NCBI GenBank assembly: GCA_026874595.1
Contig: CM049308.1
Location: 35,458,027-35,522,026, forward strand
DNA: 64,000 bases
From: Sipunculus nudus
Taxonomy: Eukaryota; Annelida; Sipuncula; Golfingiida; Sipunculidae
Reading direction: 5' to 3'
The number at the start of each line of letters is the position of its first letter. Position 1 is the first letter of the stretch. Of this stretch, positions 24,301 to 39,300 are shown in pieces. The notes under the pieces were generated by a model that was not told the origin of the DNA, searched no databases, and saw only the letters and a program-made list of their open reading frames with translations. A program made the position numbers and the translations under genes.

Positions 24301-27300
24301 TACATAAAAACTCATGTGGGCTTATCATTTTCAGTGAAGAGGTGTTTGACTTTTCAAGTGGACAGATAACACAGATGAAAGCTAAGCATCTCAAAGACAG
24401 CATGTGTACAGAGTTTTCACAAATATTTCAGCTCTGTCAGTTTGTGTTGGTAAGAATGTGTTTTCTTTTATTTATGATTTTAAAAATCAGTGCTATAATT
24501 TGTGTCTGTTGAAGCTAGTATAAATGCATCCTGCTCCATGACTGTTTTTAAGTGTGTAAATGTTACATTGTGTAGATAGGTCCATGTGTAAACAGTTTAA
24601 AATATCATTAGAGATCATAGGGTGTTCATTCGTAATTTCCTGCTACACAGAATATGTTGTGGATCATTTGGATTTTGGTAATAAGTTGGTTGACTACATA
24701 CGTTTTGAAGGATTGAAACCAAAGTAAACATTATTTGACCCAAAAAAAATTACTTTTCAAGGTTAAAAAAAGATCCAAATACTAAATCATAAAGTCAGAT
24801 TGAGTACCCGTACAAATGCACATTCTTGCTATATTTAAATACACATACAAGTGCAAATACAGGGAAACTCACCCAAAGACTACCTGAGTTTAGCAACCAC
24901 CCCAAATCAATGGTCACGTTTTACAGGTCCTGATTGTTTTTGCTCGTTATATGAGACACGTTTAGACAACCACCTTGCAAATGCAACCAATTTATCAACG
25001 CCAGATAAAAGTCGTAATTTTGTGGTTATACTGTACATACCTTCAAATTCTAATCATGTATACAGTAAGTATAATGCTGCTTTGTTTTGCAGGACCAATC
25101 ACAAAATGCTCCACTTGTTGGGGCCACCTTGGAAACACTCCTTAAATTCCTGAATTGGATTCCTCTTGGATTTATTTTTGAAACCAAACTCATCACTACA
25201 TTGATCTACAAGGTAAGCAAGCCACTTTTCCAAATAGTTTATGTCACTTTTGAATGCTTATACTAGTGATTATTTCTCCGGTACTAGTGAAGCAGTGCTT
25301 GTTGAAAAATAATTTTTTTTCCTCTGTATTAGAACAGTTAAATTTAAAACAATAATGCTTGGAACTGAATGTGTGTGTGTGTATGTTCAGTGGTCTACAT
25401 CTTGATGCTTCAAACAGTCACAATAATTTAAAAAAGTTTTTATTGCCACCAGCATTTTGTTCAAATGACCTGTGATGATTTGTTATATTTCAGTTCCTAA
25501 ATGTGCCAATGTTCAGAAATGTCACCATGCAGTGTCTCACAGAAATTGGTAAGTTTGAAAAAAAAATATTTGTATGTTCATAAGTACTATGAAATGTGTG
25601 ATGATAATTTAGACAAATAATATTGTGAATTTTTGACTGGGTGCTCACTTAATAATAATTTTAATTAAAGGCACCTGAATCAATGCTATACATATGGAGC
25701 TCCTGTTATAGGCTATATTCCACGGTGGAACATTGAATTGAATGTTGTTTAATGGCACACTTTTGGGGCTGGTACAGTATTTTCCATAAGAAACTTATGC
25801 AAAAGTTGCAAAAGCTCTGTCCCATTCATATTGACTTGTTTTGTTTCAGATTTTGGAAAGTTTTTATGAACTAATGTCTTCCCCAGAATGGTTTTACTTG
25901 GATCAGTATATTTGAAATTTAATCTTTCTTTTTTCGTTATCAATGTACAAGTTTACTTACTTGATGAATTAGGTATAGGCCTGAACTATGCTGATGATGT
26001 AAATTGTATTTGCAGCTGGTGTTATAGCTGTAGAATATGACAATCAGTTTCTTCAACTCTTCTCCCTCACCACACAGCAGCTGAAACAGGTAAGCTTAAC
26101 ATGTTCAGTTATTGTCTACTGTGACCCAACTCAGCTACCAAAATTGACTTTTTGCGTCCACCTTTCTGCCATATGGTTATTTTTTAGGTCATTTACAGAT
26201 AAGTTGAACCGGACATCTCTTAATTTCCATTAACAAATTTTAATTGAAACATCTTTGGAAGTTGCTAATCATACCAATATGAATTCATTTCCACAAAAGA
26301 ATGAATTATGTGACCATTCAAGTTGGCAGCTTTCAGTTCAGGATTTGCACTCTTTATCATTCTAAATTTATAAATCAGAGTCGCTGTTACATCACATGTA
26401 CGAGTTTCAGGCAGAATTAATATTGCAAGGAGAGCAAGGTCCAAGTAACTGCTGTGGCTGCTGAATTATTTCCCTTTCCTGGAATGTGAACCAGAAATAT
26501 GGCCGATTTCATACACATGCAGGAGAGAGAAATATTTTTACTGTAGTGATTTCTTGAGATAAATCAATATGTTTATACAGCAATTTGCATTTCCCAGCTC
26601 ATGATGAGTCTGCTCATGTTTTATCTCTTAAGCAGGTTAAGTAAAAGCTGGAAATGGTGATTTGTTGTTTGCCAATATGACTACCTTTGTTTCATGCTGT
26701 GTCTCTAAACTGTTTGCAGATGTTACCATTGTCGGTGAACATAAAAGAAGCGTACAAACAAGGCAAGGATGACGAGCAGAACTTCATCCAGAACCTCAGC
26801 CTTTTCTTCTGTATCTTCTTGAAGGAACATGGACAGATGGTGGAGAAAAAGAGCGACACACATGCTTTGTTACATGATGTAAGATGATTTATGATACAGT
26901 GAGGGAGAGTGAATAATGATTTACAGGTGAAGTTAACCAACTGGGGAGGGGGCGGGGGAGATAAAGAGCATCACACATGCTTCGTTACATGATGTAAGGC
27001 TGCATTTATAAAGCGTTGAGAGAGAGTACATTATAATTCATAGATGAAGAACACATCCCAAGTGATTGGAGAAAAAGTGACCCATGTTTTGTTCCATGAT
27101 GTAGTTCTGCTTTTAAGATACCCTAAGGGAGAGTGAATAAAAATTTATAGGTAAGTGCTTAACAAATCTTGGGCTTGGATCAATTTATATGATCAGGTCA
27201 AGGCAGTGTTTAGGTCAAGATCAGCCCTGTATAATGATGCTTATCAATATCAAAATGTTTTGAGAACATCTTGTGACACATCTGATGGTTATGGTACGTC

Positions 27301-30300
27301 CGTCAAGGTTGCTTAAAATTTTAATGTGTAAACCATGACACGTGAAATTTTACCAGCTGTCATCCCTACTAATTTTGTGTCAGCACGGGACTTAAAACAT
27401 TGATTTGTTATCACTCTTTAGGGTTTGGCCTTGATATTGAAATGGTAAATTGAAACCTGATAGTTTGTGACAAAATGAGATATTTTCTTGTTTTGAGTTT
27501 TGTAAATTTAAACATATCTGTTTGCTTAAAAAAGTGAATTTATATTATAAAGTCTTGGTACTTATCAGAAGGGGTGTGTGTTTGTTGTGTAAGATTAGTG
27601 AAAGATGTTTATATCTTCTTTTTATTCTAACTTTGTGTGTACTGTTAAATCCATTACTACTTGTTATCACAATCAGGGACTGTATATATTTATAATGATT
27701 TATTACAGGCTCTAGCTTATTTGCTGATGATCTCAGAAGTGGAAGAGACAGAGATCTTCAAGATATGTTTGGAGTACTGGAACACCCTTGCAGCTGAGTT
27801 GTACCGTGAGAGTCCGTTCAGCTCCAGTGTGTCAATCTTGCACATAGGCAAGCCCCCTGCTGACATGACAACCCGGCGCACGCTGTACAACCCAGTGCTG
27901 TCCAAGGTAATATTTCCAGTTTATTGGCACATGTGACAGTTTTAATTCTTTACAAAAAGACCACTTGAAATTCAAATTTATAAATAAGATTTTAAATTTT
28001 TAATGTAAATCAGTAGGTGCATTTGTTAAATGTGTATCTTAGCAGATAGGATAAAGTGTATTTAACTTAACATGGCATAAATAGTATAATAGGAATATTG
28101 ATGATATAATGAAAATATAAGCTGCTTACTTTTATTACTTGATTAAACTCTAATGCAACAACTTATTTATTGTAGATGAATATAACATGGTCCTGCTCTG
28201 GGTTTTATTTCCTTTATTAAAGCCAGGTAGTTAAAAGGACACCGGTCTACAGGAACAGTGTCATGTCAGATGGATGGTCTTTTCAGGTACGACACATAAT
28301 GATCTCACGAATGGCAAAGCCTGAAGAAGTGTTAGTTGTGGAGAACGATCAGGGAGAGGTAGTGCGGGAATTCATGAAAGACACAGACTCCATCAACATG
28401 TACAAAAATATGAGGGAAACACTTGGTGAGGGATCTTGTAATATTCATCTTTTTTTTAAGTGAATCCTTAAAGACCACAGACAAGTATTCAGTAACCTCT
28501 TTGAAATGTTATTTTGTAGAAACATGCTAAAAAATGAAAATGTTGCCATGCTTCTTTTTTGCTTTGGTTTATATGTATATATATGTATGTTTAAAAATGA
28601 CTACAACTTGCTTCTGATTAAGGGATTTTAAGGGATATGTTATTTGACTAGATCACCTAGGGACAAGGAATGGTTTTGATGACTAAGAATCTGTGACATC
28701 TGAATATATTTAACCCTTCGAAGCCACTAAAACTTGACCAAGATTGACACAAAAAAACTTCCACACTTGGTTCCACACTGACATCAAACATTTTACATAT
28801 TTTTATTTATTTTCTGTACTAATTCTTTCGATTGGCTTTAAGCAAACCCCCTGTGTTATAAGTGTTGAAATATTGGTAGGATGCAATGAAAACTCACAAA
28901 TACCTGTGATTTAAAATAGAGCGCATAGAATTTGTCCAAATTTTCAAATAAATGTGAACAGCTAAAGGCTAATACGACTTCAAGGGAGGGTTTGATCAGG
29001 TTCTATACCACAGGAACTGTGACAGTACTAATGTAATAATAATATATGCAAGGTTTTTTCACCTTTAACACTTTAAAATTGTTGAACTCTGAATCAAAAT
29101 AAAATCCTTCAACTTTTTTAAATGATTATTCATCAGTGAACAGTTTCAACAAAGTGTTCAGGATTAGGTACAGATTTGATTTCTTGGACGGTTCTTTGTC
29201 TTGATTGTGAAATGTTTTGATTTCCCAGTGTACCTGACGCATTTAGACTACGCAGATACAGAAAATATCATGACAGAGAAACTTCACAACCAAGTAAATG
29301 GTACAGAATGGTCCTGGAAGAATCTCAATACAGTAAGCCCTCTAGACGGACTTTCCTTTATCTATGGTCACATTGTCATGTCATATAAAAGAACATTTTA
29401 AAATAGTCTGCAAATTTTTGTTTCAGGTAACTATGAACTTTTTACAAACAGCTCTCCTTTGAGTTCATTTATTCATAATTTTGCAGCAGTTCCACATTTG
29501 GCTTGATTTTGGATCTGGTGACTGAAACTATTTCTTCAGTCCAAAACACAATTTTAATCATGTTTAAAAATGAAATATACTGCATGTAGTTACAAAGGTG
29601 GGAAGTTCTGACAAATTTCTCCTTTTTCTGTTTACATTTCTTTGACGTAATTGATGGTACTGATAGCACCGTGAACTGTTTCAGTTAAAAAGGACTTTAA
29701 ACTAGGCATAGATTCCTTTGCTTTTCTTACCCATTTGAAATAAGTTGAAGGCATCTGTGTTACATTGATTTTATGACTTGGAATTGATATATCAGTTTTA
29801 TTTGCGAGGCCTATCTTAAGCAAGCTCTTTGCAGAAGAATGAAATATTTAAGGTGTTGCTCCTCATGAATTATTGAAACTCCGCTATCAATCTCTGCTTC
29901 CATGCCAGATGTAAACGAGAAATTAAATGAACATCATTATATCCACAAGGAGGTACCAATAAGTGGTGTTTGTAAATTCATCAGTGTGTATTGGATCTTA
30001 CCAACATCATGTCTTTTTCCATGTTCCAGCTTTGTTGGGCTATTGGTTCTATTAGTGGTGCCATGCATGAAGAGGATGAAAAAAGATTTCTTGTTACAGT
30101 TATAAAGGTGGGTCCCCAAAGTTAGTTACCACATAAACCATATGCTGCTTTCATATAATTGATATCTAAAATTGTAGATTTAACTGAGGAATATTGAGTA
30201 TTTATAATGAGATGGTTAAGCTTTTGTGGATAATTGCATTTAAGTGTCTAACACTTGTTACCCTTATTATAAACCACATTGTTTGTTATTGTAGTTTCTT

Positions 30301-33300
30301 AAAAGATTGGTTTAGATTGAAATATTAAATTGGTTTGTTACAGGACTTGCTAGGTCTTTGTGAACAAAAGAGAGGCAAGGACAACAAAGCCATCATCGCA
30401 TCCAACATCATGTATGTAGTGGGACAGTACCCGAGGTTCTTAAGGGCACACTGGAAGTTCCTCAAGACTGTGGTGAACAAGTTGTTTGAGTTCATGCATG
30501 GTGAGTGTTATATCATGCTGAAGCGTGTTGTTGTTCAGTCAGTGGATCTTACCAAATAATGTTAAAGACCTTTGTTTTAAAAATTAACTTTCACGTTCTA
30601 ATTAGATGAAAGGTGAACAGAAAGTTTTAGATGGAACAGGTCTGCTTAACACTGTTGCACCTCTTATTTCAGGTATCCCACTGACTTCTTTATTTCATTA
30701 ATTTATTTTCCTCTGAAAAAAATTGTTTCTTATAATTTCCAATATTTTCAGCAGTTTGACCATAATCTTCTATTTTTCCAAATTATTTTAACTACACAAT
30801 CATGTTTCTGAAATAACTGAATAATTATTGTATCCCCAGACAAAGTCAGGGGATACTATGTTTTCATAACGGTCCCGCCCCCCCTGCTACATATAAATCT
30901 TGTTGGCGTGATAACTCAAAAAATATTTCACTGATCTTTACCAAACTTGTTTTATGTATAGATATGGGTGAGAGGACGACGCCTATATAAAACGAGGTCA
31001 TGACCTGTAATAGAAGAGCGTCCTTGACCTTGAATAGGTCAAATTTTGGTGAAAATCACACAAATTGTTTAATATCTCAAGAAATCGTGCATGGATTGAT
31101 CTCAAAATCAAATTGATGGAAGATCTTGGATAGTAATGTCATGTACTGGAAACAGGTGGCACCACCTGTTATTCTTTTACTTGTTTTCGTGCCGTTTAAT
31201 ACCCCCATCATTGTCACTTGACAGTACTGTGAGCATTATAAGTAAAAAACTAATGGACAGATTTCTTTCTTATTATGCATATACATAGATATGGGTTATA
31301 GGATGATGTTTATTTAAATTGGGGTCATGACCTTTCCGATGAGAGTGCCCTTGACCTTGAATATTGCCATATTTGGTGAAAATCACACAAAATCATTATC
31401 TCAATAAGGGATGAATGGATAGGTCCAAAAATCAACTTGACCGAAGATCTTGGATAGTATTGTCAGGTACGGGAAACAGGTGGTGCCACCTGTTATTCTT
31501 TACTTGTTTTTGTGCCGTTTAATACCCCCATCATTGCCACTTAACAGTACTGTGAGCATTATAAGTAAAAAAGTAATGGACAGGATTCGTTCGTATTATG
31601 CATATAAATAGATTTGGGTTATGGGATGATGTATATATAAATTGGGGTCATGACCTTTCATATGAGAGTGGCCTTGACCTTGAATATTGCCATATATGGT
31701 GAAAATCACTCAAAATCATTAATATCTCAATAAGGGATGCATGGATTGGTCCAGAAATCAAATTGAACGAAGATCTTCAGTAGTGTTGTCATGTACCGGA
31801 AACTGGTAGCGCCACCTGTTATTCATTTACTTGTTTTCATGCCGTTTAATACCCCTTCATTGCCACTTAACAGTACTGTGAGCATTATAAGTCAAAAACT
31901 AAAGGACAGATTTCTTTCATATTATGCATATACATAGACATGGGTTAGGGGATGATGTATATTGAAATTGGGGTCATGACCTTTTCTAAGAGAGAGACCT
32001 TTTCTATGAGTGTGATCTGATATTAATTGTTGCTGAAGATGGGGGGCCTATTCTTAAAGGGGGGGGGGGGGGGATTAATAGTCGGGGGATATTATGGCAC
32101 CTGCAGTGCCAAGAAATATCTAGTTGTTATATAGACTTGTTATTAATAGAAACATCCTGCTGTTTTTTAGAGCTGTACATGCAAGTTGTTGTGATCATAC
32201 AAGTCAAAAGCCATATAAACCAATTGAAGTGGCAAACCTTTAGATTCTGCCCAGAGAATAGATATCCAAAATAACCATGTAAACCACCATTGTGCAATGA
32301 AAGCTCCTATATTTTTTTTGCCTACTTTTTTGCTGAAAATTCCAATAAACTCCTCTGTTTTTTTCTCAAGTGTTCCTATTAAATTCCTGAATTTCTTTGG
32401 AGGCCTGTTGGGAGCCCTGTTATTTTTCAATTGTCTATTTATTATTTTTTCAGAAACACATGATGGAGTCCAAGACATGGCATGTGATACCTTCATAAAG
32501 ATTGCACAGAAGTGTCGCCGGCAGTTCGTACAGGTTCAGGTGGGAGAGGTCATGCCTTTCATTGAGGAGATTTTGAATGGAATCAACACCATTATCTGTG
32601 ACTTACAACCACAGCAGGTAGGATTCTTCTGTTCATATTTGAATTGAAACAGCTTGTACTTAGTAAGGTTTAATAGTTAATATTCCATAGAATTTCATAC
32701 GTTTTGCTCAGCTGACTTTCAGTAATGCTGAGCTGTGGCAGTGGGTCATCATCCAACAACATTCTGTCTGTCTGGCTAACAGTTAGCAGGTAACTGTTAG
32801 GTCTTGAAAGTTTTGACTTCATTTGCATACAGATTATTTATTCTCCCAGTTTGTCACAATTGCTTATTACAAAAAGATGTTTGTAGTTACAAAATTTTTG
32901 TACCACAATCAGCCCTTGTTACCCAAAAAAATGAAAAGAATGCTAGTTTCCCATTAATCAATGTACAGATTGTCTTGAAGACCCTTGATTACTTGTTAAT
33001 TTCTGATCCAGTATGTATGTTAAAGTGAAAACACAATTTATTAATGCTACATACATATAAAACATATAAAATAGTCTGGATGTATCAGTCACGCTGCTTA
33101 ATCTTGTATGTAGTGCATGCAGAGATTAACATATTTTGTATCATCTTTTGTGTTTAGGTACATACGTTCTATGAAGCAGTAGGGTTGATGATAGGAGCAC
33201 AGACAGATCCCTCTGCACAGGAACATTTGATAGAAAAATTCATGGCTCTGCCTAACCAGGTGTGGGATGGAATTATCAATCAAGCAACGCAGGTAATTAT

Positions 33301-36300
33301 AAACACATCATGTTTACTCTGCTTCAGTAGAATCCCTGACTAATTCTCCAGTTATATTCTTCATCAGATACTATCATGTACTGTGAAACGATTTATTTGT
33401 TATAGCATAATGTGCTTGAATTTGCAGGAGATTAATTTAATGCAGAACTCTTCATACTATATAATGACAGTGAGATGTGTATAAAATGCTAATTTTAAGT
33501 TGGCAGTAAAGTTCAGATGTAAAAAGTGTTTTGTTTAATCCATGTCAGGGATGGGGTTCATTTTGTATCAAAAGAAACAGGTTGCTTGTTTATATATGCA
33601 AGTAAATGTCTTGAAGCATATGCACAGGGCTCTAATTTTAAGTTCCAATGGTATTTGGACAGTTCAGTCAAGATTAGTACCAATAGTAAGTATTTAATTC
33701 AGTCTTTCTGGTAGCCTTGCATATACCCTATAGGTCTAAATGTCATACAGCTGTAATAAGTGAAGTGCCTTCAATCTCATGCTCAAGTGTAAATTTAATC
33801 TTTTTGTAAGAGCAGCCTTTTCCTGATTACTGGAAATAATTAACCCAGGAAATTTTTGAGCATGAATGCTCATTGCTGAATAATTAAAACTTTAAGAAAG
33901 CTAAATTTTTAGCTCAGCTGACTATAAGTCATCTGAGCTATAGTCGTGGTCCATTGTCCGTCGTCCGTCCGTCCGTCTGTCTGTCCGTCCGTCCGTCCGT
34001 CCGTAGATGTGGCACGTTTTGAAACCGTAAGACCTAGGAATCCAAAATCCGGCATAATGTTAGATGTCCCCAAGATCTCCTACCAAGCCGAAAACTGGGT
34101 CTTTTCGACTTCGTTCCTTTGAGAAATTAAGGAAAAACCTCAATTTTTCATTAAAAACCTATTTTCACACTTCAGGACTGCCTAATATCAAAACCACTCA
34201 TCTGTTTTTCCTCATATTTACCATAAATATTCCTCTATATAGTTCCTATGTACATTCAAGAAAATATGTCTGTATTATATAATTTAAAAAAGTTATGGAC
34301 CCAAACATAATGCATTTTGTAAAAAATCAGGAAAGATATTTGATCACTTAACACAAAACATGTTAAAGCTATGGACCTTTTTTCCAGTAATATAACTTTA
34401 ATTAATCAAAATTAAATTGTATACCCAAAATTAGATGAAAATCTTTTAAATTTTTTAAAATATTAATAAAAATAAAAAATTGGTACCTTAAATTTTGCCC
34501 AACTTTGACCATGGCACATTTTTTTCCTGTAAGTACTGTGGATTTAATTTTCACAGCATGTTTTTGTTACCTTTTCAACTGTTAACACCAAAAATTTGAA
34601 ACCAGTTGATCAAAAACTGTAGATTTTATTCAAGTTTTCAAGCACCATGTAACATATTGTATACATCAAGCTAGTGTTATGCAGTTTGCAAGAGCTCAGC
34701 TCCCCAGCTTCAGCTCTTAGTTCCTTAAATTCGGCATACAGCTAGATGTCTCCAAAATCCCCTACCATGCCAAGAATTTGGTCACTAGGACTTAATACCT
34801 TCAAGATATTAATGAAAAACCTCATTTTTCCATTAAAAACCCATTGTTACACTTCAAGACTGCCTAATATCAAAACCACTGATCTGACTTTAATCATAAA
34901 TAATATACATATTTTTCATTCTCTATGCACATGCAAGAATGATGTCAGTATTGCGTAATTGTTTTAAGTTATGGGCCCAAACATAATGCACTTTGTAAAA
35001 TATCAAGAAATATATTTACTCCCTTAACAAGGGGATTGCTGAAGCTAGAGATTTTTTGTCAGGGATGTAACATTATTTAATCAAGATTCAATTGAATACC
35101 CAAAATTAGTTATGAATTTTTCAAATTTTATAAGTTATTAGTATAAATGTAAAATTAGTAACTTAAATTTTGCCCAACTTTGACCATGGCACGTTTGTTT
35201 CCTGTTAGCACTGTTGATATAATTTTCATATCATGCACACATAAGGATTTCAGCTTTTAAGTTTAGAAAGCTGAAAGAAATTGGCCAAAAATTGTAGCTT
35301 TTATTAATGTTTTTATGAGACCCTGTCAGACTTTGGCTCTCTCCAGCCCCTCTTGAGTCACCTGTATGTTGACCTTGTTGAACTTTCAGCAAATTATGCA
35401 TGCTTGAGGCGAGGCATACAGGGAATCCAGGCAGCTTATGGCCAGCCTCAGTTGATCCAGGTGTCCAACCCAACTCATCTAGTAGTTTTAACCAACTACA
35501 TACAATAAACAATAAATTAATAAATTTTTATTGGTTTTTAATAAAAAATTAATGAAAAATAGAGAAGGAATTTGTTAGTTTATTATAACAGGAAATTAAC
35601 TTGCAGTTACTGATGATATAAGAATCTTGTATCGATGGATAGAATGTCATGTATTCCAAATAACACCATGCAGTCACCTATGGTATTTTTCAGTTCAATT
35701 TTAATGATAAAGAAGTAAATCATATCATTCATTACTAATCATTAGGGATCATATGATGGAAATTAATGATAGACAAAGATGCAGTTGATAATATTTATCT
35801 TGATTCCTACTGTGTCTAGTGTGTACATTGATGTGAAATTAGTCCAAAATGAATTTATTACAGTTATTTTTTAATATATATAAAAGCCATAAAACCAGGT
35901 ACTTATGATCATTATTTAAATGTGTGAATTTTGTATATTCTGGATTCTCAACATCATTGTTTGGTGAAAACTGAATAAATACCAGACATGGTGCGAATAC
36001 TTTGTAATTGTATTTAAATACGAATATGATTATGTACTCCATTATAAAATTTCTTGCATAAAGAATGGGAATTCAGGTAAAAATGAAAGTATATGAATAC
36101 CAGTGCAAATACTTTCAAAATGTATTCATGAATGCATTCATGAATAAATTCTTTAATATTATTTTAATAATCATTTCAGTTATATTTCATTTTAAAAAAT
36201 CATATGATTCTCTTATTATTTTTAATAAAAATTATATTTGGGACAATATTTGTAATTTTTTTTAATTAATAGTTAAACCCTTATATTATATATTCTGCTT

Positions 36301-39300
36301 ATAAGTTATATTGCCAAGTCAAAATCTGTGTGACAATAGTACTCCATTTGTTAATAAAATAAATGAAATCAATCCTCTTCCCTGTCTCCAAAGGTACTAT
36401 CAAAATCATACATAAGATAAACAACAACTACTCATATTACAGCTTATATTTATTACCACACAAAACCAGCATGTGCCTCATTTCTAAATAATATTTTTTT
36501 ATCATATATAACAGCTGAGCGTCGTGACCCATAGGTCCCTTGTTTAACATTTGAACACTTTGCATAATGGCCAGTGAAATAGTGATTTAAATAATGAATG
36601 TTTACATTTTATTTTATTATTTTCAGAATGTCGATATATTAAAGGACCCAGAAGCTGTTAAACAGTTGGGCAACATACTGAAAACAAATGTCAGGGCATG
36701 CAAAGCTCTTGGTCATCCCTATGTGGTCCAGGTGAGTTGTCCTTAGGGACAGGTTGGTTTTATGGAAGATTCTAGGTTTATGTAAAGTATTTTTTGTTAA
36801 AACATCAATATTTTTTAACTGTTTGAAGAACCACTGACATTTGTTTATATGTTATCTATAAATAGATTCAATCAGCCTTGTAATGTCACTTGTGTCCTGA
36901 TTATGACATACACAAGAATTATAGAAGCTCAGCTACTGTCTTGTGAATATAGAAGAGAATGAGAAGTTGAACACAATATAGTTAGAGTATTGATGTTTGT
37001 CCAGAAAGAACCTGAATTAAATGTTTTTAAGTGGTACACACCCTGAGTTGGTTGTGCTTGGTCTTCTAGAACAATCCTAAGGGTACTAAGGTACAGTGAA
37101 ACCTCAAAATTACAACCACTCACTAGACCTTGATAAGGTCATATTTTTTAGGTGAATGCCTACGCTAAGTCTGATATAAAGAGCAAAAAAGAATTGGGAC
37201 CATGAAAGGTGGTCTTTATTTTGAGGTGGTAACAAAACTGAGATGGTCATTAGGCGAGGTTTTACTTTAAAATGAACGCAAAACTGAAAGATATTTGGCA
37301 CTTGAGTGAGGGCATACTGTCATACACAGCTGAGATTTGTATTGTTTGTTTCAGTAGGGCATACTGTCATACACAGCTGAGATTTGTATTGTTTGTTTCA
37401 GTAGGGCATACTGTCATACACAGCTGAGATTTGTATTGTTTGTTTCAGTAGGGCATACTGTCATACACAGCTGAGATTTGTATTGTTTGTTTCAGTAGGG
37501 CATACTGTCATACACAGCTGAGATTTGTATTGTTTGTTCCAGTAGGGCATACTGTCATACACAGCTGTGATTTGTATGGTTTGTTTCATCAGGGCATACT
37601 GTCATACACAGCTGAGATTTGTATTGTTTGTTTCAGTTGGGCAGGATATACCTCGACATGCTGAACGTGTACAAAGTGATGAGTGAGAATGTCAGTGGTG
37701 CCATTGCCAGTAACGGTGAAAATGTCACCAAGCAACCGCTCATCAAGAGCATGAGGACAGTCAAGAAAGAGACACTCAAACTCATATCAGGCTGGGTCAG
37801 CCGGTCCAATGAACCACAGATGGTAGGTCAAAGTTCAGCTTGGCATGTGTAGCTTTTATTGTGACTGTATGTCATCAGAGTTTCTCCTGACTTGTTTCTG
37901 GCTATACAGCATTTTGTAAGGTTCAGATATTTAATTGCTGACAATGTTAAATTCTGGAATCAAAAGTTGCTTTACATCAGTTATCACTTTCACTTGCTCA
38001 ATCTGTTAACATTGACTTATCAGCATGTTTTTCACTGAAGTAATGAAATGAATGGAGAAATAATTTTTGAACTTTTTAGTGAAGAGCTACCTTTTCATAT
38101 TTTCATTACAGGTGTCCGAAAACTTTGTTTTGCCACTGTTAGAAGCAGTGTTACTTGATTATCAGCGCAATGTTCCGGCAGCAAGAGAACCAGAGGTGCT
38201 CAGCACAATGGCCACCATTATCAACCGGCTAGAGGTTTGTTTCTTCTGCACTTTCTTTATCAGATTCAAGGCAACTCTTGCTGGATTCCTACATGCTTGA
38301 AATTCATTCAAAATCCTTGCAATGTTTTGATGTGTCTTCAGACTAGATCATGTCAGTTCTGAAAAAGTCCTTGAAAAGAACTTGAATTTCACTCCTGTGG
38401 CAGGCAAAAGCAAACCAAGACAAGCTAGGCACACTTTATTAACCTGTTGTCATAAGTCCTTGAATCTGTGTGTTTGCAGTACCAGTATTTAAATTAGTGT
38501 ACATACTCTGGAATGTTTTAGATTCAGTAGGTTTTTCAAATACTGTGCATTTACTTAGCATGAATATAAAAATCAGACCACTAAACTTACATAAAATGGT
38601 ACAGGAAGCAGTGTAAAAAACATGAAAGGCCATATATATGTTTTGAAAAATCTTTTAAGACTTTGAAAATGTAATATGAAAAATTATTGAAGCCATGTCA
38701 TGTGTATTAGTTATTAGCTCAGCTGACTATAAGTCATCTGAGCTATAGTCATGGTCCATTGTCCGTCCGTCTGTCTGTCCGTCCGTCTGGATGTCCGTCC
38801 GTAAGACTGGCACGTTTCGACACCGTTGGACCTACGAATCTGAATTTCGGCATACAGTTAGATGTCCCCATAATCTCCTACCATGCCAAAAATTGGGTCA
38901 ATAGGACTTCGTTCCTTTGAGATATTAAGGAAAAACCTCAATTTTTTATTAGAAATCTATTTTCACACTTCAGGACTGCCTAATATCAAAACCACTCATC
39001 TGGTTTTCTTCATATTTACCATAAATATTCCTCTATATAGTTCCTATGTACATGCCAGATATTAAGTCAGTATTATATAATTTAAAAAAGTTATGGGCCC
39101 AAACATAATGGACTTTGTAAAAAAATCAGGAAGATATTTGGTCACTTAAGACCAAAAGTGTTAAAGGTAGGGACTTTTTTTTCAGTAATACAACTTTAAT
39201 TAATAAAAATTTAATTGTATACCAAAAATTAGATCAAAATTTGTTAAATTTTTTTAAATATTGGCAAAAATATAAAATTGGTACCTTAAATTTTGCCCAA

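Larger units (their letters stand above)
21330..30029 (+). other. XPO1: XPO1 introns 1-12, no recognised transposons
   Basis: Intron lengths run from about 0.28 to 0.9 kb. Apart from the exon 9 duplicates I see no repeats, inverted ends or second-gene exons in these introns. Confidence 0.6.

Noticed and set aside
37310-37636. CRISPR-like array
   Set aside because: Units are head-to-tail with no spacers, lie in a eukaryotic intron and end in a splice acceptor.
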